A stretch of 17,573 bases of DNA from Promethearchaeota archaeon (GTDB lineage: Archaea > Asgardarchaeota > Lokiarchaeia > Sigynarchaeales > MK-D1): the NCBI GenBank assembly GCA_016839865.1, contig JAEOTN010000467.1, forward strand, positions 1 to 17,573, read 5' to 3'. The notes beneath the pieces were generated by a model that did no database searches, was not told where the DNA came from, and saw only the letters and a program-made list of their open reading frames with translations. Below are positions 15,859 through 17,573 of this stretch, in pieces (positions within the stretch are counted from its first letter, which is position 1; every line of letters begins with the position of its first letter). Made by a program: the position numbers and the translations under genes.

Positions 15859-17573
15859 ATGTTAAGCATGGAAAACTCAAAGGAAACAAAATATTACAAA
15901 ACCACCCCCAGTAAACGGAGTTATGATGCAAAAGATATCATAATTTTAAAGGGTTTAGAGGGAGTTCGGAAACGACCTGCTATGTATATCGGCAGTACGG
16001 GTAAGGAGGGATGGCATCATCTCCTTTGGCAAGTAGTTGATAACTCTATTGACGAGATCATGGCTGGTGGCTGTAGCACAATTAATATTTCTCTTAACAG
16101 TGAAGGGAGTGTCACCATTGAGGATAATGGTCGAGGAATCCCTACTGAAATGCATGCAGAGTATAATAAACCCACTTTGGAAGTTATGATAACCCATTTA
16201 CACGCTGGTGGAAAATTCAAAAAAGATAGTTACAAAATTTCGGGCGGACTTCATGGTGTCGGATTATCTGTAGTTGCTGCACTTTCGGAATGGATGTATG
16301 TCGAAGTTTTCCGAGATGGAAATTATTCTGTCCAAAAATTTGGTAAGGGCAAAGTTTTATCTGAAATAAATTCACTACCAATTGAAGAATATAAACAAAC
16401 ATCAGCGTTTGAACGTGCTGAACGATTAAACATAGCTAAAAGAAATTATAATAACGGAAATGGGCACAGTAACGGACACTCCAACGGAAATGGACATGCT
16501 AATGGGAACGGCGATGATGAGGAAGATGTAAATTTCCAATTTGATTTAGGAATTGAGAACAATTTTCATGGAACTCGCATTACATTTCTGCCAGATATCA
16601 CCATCTTTCCAGGATTAATCGAAGAGGAGACTGTTTTCGATTTTGATATTATAAACAACCGATTAAGGGAACTGGCTTATCTTAATCCATCAGTAGAAAT
16701 TTCGTTTTATGATGAAATTACTAAGAAATATGACGATCATAGGTATGAGGGTGGTACGAGTGAGTTTGTCGCCTTCCTAAATGGCGGGAATAAAGTCCTG
16801 TTTGAAGATCCGATTTATATCCACAAGACAGAAAATGACGTGGATGTAGAAATCTCATTACAATATAATTACACTTATCTTGAACACATTATTTCTTTCG
16901 TAAATAACGTTAGTACCCCCGAAGGGGGAACTCACGTAACTGGATTTAAATCTTCATTAACTAGAACCATCAATAATTACCTCACAAAATACCCAAGTAA
17001 AAAATTGAAAGGTGCAAATTTTTCTGGTACGGATGTACGAGAAGGACTCACAGCAATTATTGCAGTTAAAGTTCCTGAACCACAATTTGAAGGGCAAACT
17101 AAATCGAAATTGGGGAATGTAGAGGTTCAAGGAATTGTAAGTAGTATTATTACTGATGAATTGGGCAAATATCTTGAAGAAAAACCTGGCAAGTCAAAAC
17201 TTATTCTCGATAAATGCTTGTTAGCACAAAAAGCACGAATTGCATCCAAAAATGCACGGGATGCAACTCGTCGAAAGTCTGCATTGGATTCGGGACGACT
17301 CCCAGGAAAATTAGCAGATTGTTCATCAAAGAGGCCAGAAGATTCGGAATTATTTATCGTGGAGGGACCTAGTGCGGGTGGTTCTGCAAAACAAGGCAGA
17401 AACCGTGAAATACAAGCAATATTGCCCCTTCGTGGTAAAATTTTAAATGTAGAAAAAGCACGACCTTTAAAGATTACAGAAAATGCAGAAATTCGCTCAA
17501 TGATCTCGGCGATTGGGACAGGGACTTATACAAGCGAGGAATCTGGATTTAATATAGACAAACTTCGTTATCA
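15859..17573 (+). CDS. gyrB: DNA gyrase subunit B (3'-truncated), altered ATPase residue
   Basis: Type IIA topoisomerase ATPase/TOPRIM subunit; 571 codons are present and the frame runs off the window. Motifs in order: KRPAMYIGST, VVDNSIDEIMAGG, EDNGRGIPTEMH, LHAGGKF, SGGLHGVGLSVVAAL, the QTK loop GQTKSKL, RRKSALDSGRLPGKLADC, and TOPRIM VEGPSAGGSAKQGRNR with ILPLRGKILNVEKA. Two oddities: the ATPase general-base glutamate of the usual EVVDN is Q58 (codon CAA at 16030), and an Asn-Gly-His-rich insert lies at residues 198-218. The TOPRIM motif has Pro504 where Asp is usual; glutamate E502 is kept. The start is ATG at 15859, with an in-frame ATG at 15868 as the alternative. gyrA is expected beyond the edge. 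Confidence 0.95.
   Translation, partial: MLSMENSKETKYYKTTPSKRSYDAKDIIILKGLEGVRKRPAMYIGSTGKEGWHHLLWQVVDNSIDEIMAGGCSTINISLNSEGSVTIEDNGRGIPTEMHAEYNKPTLEVMITHLHAGGKFKKDSYKISGGLHGVGLSVVAALSEWMYVEVFRDGNYSVQKFGKGKVLSEINSLPIEEYKQTSAFERAERLNIAKRNYNNGNGHSNGHSNGNGHANGNGDDEEDVNFQFDLGIENNFHGTRITFLPDITIFPGLIEEETVFDFDIINNRLRELAYLNPSVEISFYDEITKKYDDHRYEGGTSEFVAFLNGGNKVLFEDPIYIHKTENDVDVEISLQYNYTYLEHIISFVNNVSTPEGGTHVTGFKSSLTRTINNYLTKYPSKKLKGANFSGTDVREGLTAIIAVKVPEPQFEGQTKSKLGNVEVQGIVSSIITDELGKYLEEKPGKSKLILDKCLLAQKARIASKNARDATRRKSALDSGRLPGKLADCSSKRPEDSELFIVEGPSAGGSAKQGRNREIQAILPLRGKILNVEKARPLKITENAEIRSMISAIGTGTYTSEESGFNIDKLRY
16450..16512 (+). repeat. Degenerate Asn-Gly / His repeat inside gyrB
   Basis: Codons 198-218 encode alternating Asn-Gly dipeptides broken by His-Ser and His-Ala, followed by the acidic run DDEED. 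At DNA level it is a degenerate AAYGGN-type tandem repeat. It lies in the ATPase-domain region just before the HGTRITFLPD strand, where E. coli GyrB has only a short loop. Confidence 0.8.

Noticed and set aside
1..17573. Insertion sequence, CRISPR array, prophage or defence island
   Set aside because: No transposase, integrase, regularly spaced repeats or phage genes were seen; the genes are mainly repair, signalling, cofactor and topology functions.

Overview
The window reads as an AT-rich archaeal chromosome segment. The archaeal assignment rests on NurA, HerA and Mre11/Rad50 encoded side by side, CofE (coenzyme F420), an archaeal-type dihydropteroate synthase, TATA-box-like promoters and few Shine-Dalgarno sites. 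A Roadblock/LC7 protein, GAF/PAS kinase signalling and a surface beta-helix protein point to an Asgard (Promethearchaeota) lineage. That placement is inference, and I cannot resolve the class.

Layout, left to right. (1) 1-1420 (+): the 3' part of a PHP-family histidinol-phosphatase gene, overlapping by ATGA with an endonuclease III gene. (2) 1554-4732 (+): a GAF-PAS histidine-kinase-like protein whose H-box histidine is Asn, a response regulator with an intact receiver, and a Roadblock/LC7 protein. (3) 4741-5139 (-): a small membrane protein, convergent with the Roadblock gene. (4) 5365-11681 (+): a tight DNA-end-processing operon of nurA, herA and one 1189-codon gene that joins a complete Mre11 nuclease to a complete Rad50 ATPase. 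(5) 11686-15600 (-): cofE, a membrane-anchored alpha/beta hydrolase, a membrane-anchored beta-helix surface protein and a dihydropteroate synthase. (6) 15859 to the window end (+): a 3'-truncated gyrB, divergent from the synthase gene.

How the genes work together. NurA, HerA and Mre11-Rad50 are the known archaeal machinery for resecting DNA double-strand ends. The odd point is that Mre11 and Rad50 are one polypeptide, and its Rad50 half contains no cysteine, so the usual CxxC zinc hook is absent. GyrB is also unusual: the ATPase general-base glutamate is glutamine, and an Asn-Gly-His-rich insert interrupts the ATPase region. CofE and the pterin synthase belong to F420 and folate/methanopterin cofactor synthesis. 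The two envelope-protein genes share an identical 13-bp element at similar distances upstream of their starts.

No rRNA, tRNA, insertion sequence, CRISPR array or prophage gene was seen. No gap between genes exceeds 300 bases; the longest are 5140-5364 and 15601-15858.
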